A stretch of 64,000 nucleotides of DNA from an uncultured Opitutaceae bacterium (GTDB lineage Bacteria > Verrucomicrobiota > Verrucomicrobiia > Opitutales > Opitutaceae): the NCBI GenBank assembly GCA_937902925.1, contig CALFNN010000070.1, positions 310,001-374,000 on the forward strand, given 5' to 3'. The notes under the pieces were generated by a model. It was not told the origin of the DNA, searched no databases, and saw only the letters and a program-made list of their open reading frames with translations. Shown here in pieces: positions 62,590 to 64,000 of the stretch (the first letter of the stretch is position 1; each line of letters begins with the position of its first letter). A program made the position numbers and the translations under genes.

Positions 62590-64000
62590 TGCTCTTTTCC
62601 CGTTTCCGGCAGATCGGCCGCGCCGTCGGCCAGGCGCAGCGCTTCCGCGTCATCGTCGGCGTATTTTTGAAATACGGCTACGACGACCTTGCCGGCAAAC
62701 TGCCGCTGCCCGGCATGTGGCGCTGGCTGCCCACGCGCCGCTTCCGGCGCGAGCAGGCGGCCCTCGCGGCGCTGCCGCGGCCGGAGCGGCTGCGCCGCGC
62801 GTTCGAGGAGCTCGGCCCGGCCTTCGTCAAGTTCGGCCAGTTGCTCGCGGGCCGCACCCGCCTGCTGCCGCGCGCCTACACCGACGAACTCGCCAGGCTC
62901 CAGGACCACGTGCCACCCGTGCCGTTCGCCGAGGTGCAGGCGGTGGTGGCCGTGGAATTGCGCCGCCCGATCGCCGGGTGTTTCAGCCGGCTCGACGAGA
63001 CGCCGCTCGGCTCCGCGTCGATCGCGCAAGTGCACCGCGCCCGGCTGACCGACGGCACCGATGTCGTCGTGAAGGTCCAGCGCCCCAATATCGCGCGCAC
63101 GGTCCGCACCGATCTCGAGATCATGGCGCGGCTCGCCGAGTTGCTGGAGAACCATGTCGAGGGCTGGGCGGCGCACCAGCCGACGGCCGTGGTGGCCGAG
63201 TTCGCGCGGCGGATGGAGCAGGAACTCGATTTTTCCGCCGAGGTCGCGGGCATGGAGCGTTTCGCCCGGCAGTTCGAGGGCGATCCCACCACGCGCGTGC
63301 CCCGCGTCGATCGCGCGTTTTCCACGCCGCGGCTGCTCACGATGGAGTGCATCGAGGGCATCCCGGCCAGCCAGACCGCCGCGCTCGACGCCGCGGGACT
63401 CGACCGCCGCGAAATCGCCCGGCGGTTGGCCGACCTCACGCTGCGGCAGATTTTCGTCCACGGCTTCTTCCACGCCGATCCCCACCCGGGCAACGTCCAC
63501 ATCCTGCCCGGCAACGTGGTCTGCTTCCTCGATTTCGGCATGACGGGGTTTCTCATCCGCGACCGGCGCGAGGCGCTCGCCGCGCTGCTGGTCGCGATCG
63601 CGCAACGCGACGAGCGCGCCGGCACCGCCGCCCTCCTCCGGCTGGCCGACGCCGAACTCGAGGAGCCGAAGCCCGGCCTCGAGGCGGACGTCGCCGAATT
63701 CATCCACCGGCATTTCACCGGGCCGGTGCGCGAGCTGATGTTCGCGCGGCTGCTCCAGCACCTGTTCACAATCACCACGCGCCACGCCCTCACCCTGCCG
63801 CCGGAGATTTTCACGGTCGTCAAGATGCTCGGCCAGATCGAGCACCTCGTGCTCGTGCTCGCGCCGGACTACGACTTGCTCGAGCAGGCGAAGCCCTTCG
63901 TGCGCGAACTGCACACGGGCCGCCTGCGACCGCGCCAGGTGATGCGCCAGCTCGTGACCTTCGGCGGCGACGCGCTCGTGCTGCTGCGCGGGCTTCCGCT
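62589..64000 (+). CDS. UbiB/ABC1-family atypical kinase (partial, runs off the window)
   Basis: About 470 residues are visible. Family motifs are present: the KxGQ loop (GPAFVKFGQLLAGRTRLLP), GSASIAQVHRARLTDG, VVVKVQRPN with the catalytic lysine, MEQELDFSAEV (ExD), HGFFHADPHPGNVHIL and CFLDFGMTG. UbiB-type proteins are needed for quinone or lipid handling at membranes and have ATPase activity. It overlaps the previous gene by one base (TGATG). The C-terminus, where membrane anchors are usual, is outside the window. Confidence 0.9.
   Translation, partial: MLFSRFRQIGRAVGQAQRFRVIVGVFLKYGYDDLAGKLPLPGMWRWLPTRRFRREQAALAALPRPERLRRAFEELGPAFVKFGQLLAGRTRLLPRAYTDELARLQDHVPPVPFAEVQAVVAVELRRPIAGCFSRLDETPLGSASIAQVHRARLTDGTDVVVKVQRPNIARTVRTDLEIMARLAELLENHVEGWAAHQPTAVVAEFARRMEQELDFSAEVAGMERFARQFEGDPTTRVPRVDRAFSTPRLLTMECIEGIPASQTAALDAAGLDRREIARRLADLTLRQIFVHGFFHADPHPGNVHILPGNVVCFLDFGMTGFLIRDRREALAALLVAIAQRDERAGTAALLRLADAELEEPKPGLEADVAEFIHRHFTGPVRELMFARLLQHLFTITTRHALTLPPEIFTVVKMLGQIEHLVLVLAPDYDLLEQAKPFVRELHTGRLRPRQVMRQLVTFGGDALVLLRGLP

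Overview
The window is a GC-rich, densely coded bacterial chromosome segment. The gene families point to a verrucomicrobium, most likely Opitutaceae: an OleC/OleD pair, a rhombosortase with its own target lipoprotein, a GH88-type glycosidase, and many genes that start without a Shine-Dalgarno sequence. This assignment is inference from gene content, since no rRNA lies in the window. A perfect parS site inside mnmG suggests that the left part is close to the replication origin.

Layout. 1-5.1 kb: end of a Sel1-repeat protein, then an ABC exporter (ATPase, FtsX-type permease, HlyD-like adaptor). 5.1-9.7 kb: a PdxH-like oxidase, then tRNA-modification genes mnmE, mnmG and trmB. 9.8-16.5 kb: complete F1Fo ATP synthase operon atpBEFHAGDC. 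16.6-19.3 kb: ferrous iron uptake, feoA-feoB and a tiny Cys-rich partner. 19.2-23.1 kb (minus): MFS transporter, VOC protein, ExoD protein, queE, queC. 23.2-28.6 kb: HDAC-like deacetylase, RNase D, lipoprotein, oleC-oleD. 28.5-30.7 kb: two divergent RNA methyltransferases starting inside an inverted repeat. 30.8-38 kb: EF-hand membrane protein, lipoate ligase-like protein, RmlD, SixA, hybrid kinase, canonical PdxH, DUF985 cupin. 38-45.8 kb: M20 peptidase, MarC, GH88, rlmN, DAHP synthase, uncharacterised proteins. 46-51 kb: a large hybrid kinase and a NarL-type regulator. 51-55 kb: rhombosortase/lipoprotein pair, lytic transglycosylase, metallophosphatase. 55-58 kb: miaB, a four-helix-bundle element, a membrane protein, gmk. 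58-61.6 kb (minus): nadA-nadC-nadB. 61.7-64 kb: small proteins and a partial UbiB-family kinase.

The most unusual content is repetitive DNA. (1) A 487-bp element at 56.4 kb carries a four-helix-bundle gene between doubled 16-bp inverted repeats. An 87-bp derivative at 23.1 kb keeps the same termini but has lost the gene. (2) A family of AT-rich odd-length palindromes occurs three times, two of them inserted in frame inside oleD and rlmN and one between nadA and nadC. (3) Several word-like inverted repeats sit exactly at gene borders and supply start or stop codons. These are the best candidates for a previously undescribed system.

No intergenic stretch exceeds 300 bases. The larger gaps (468-635, 9709-9843, 16455-16691, 62079-62274) hold nothing recognisable apart from the features listed.
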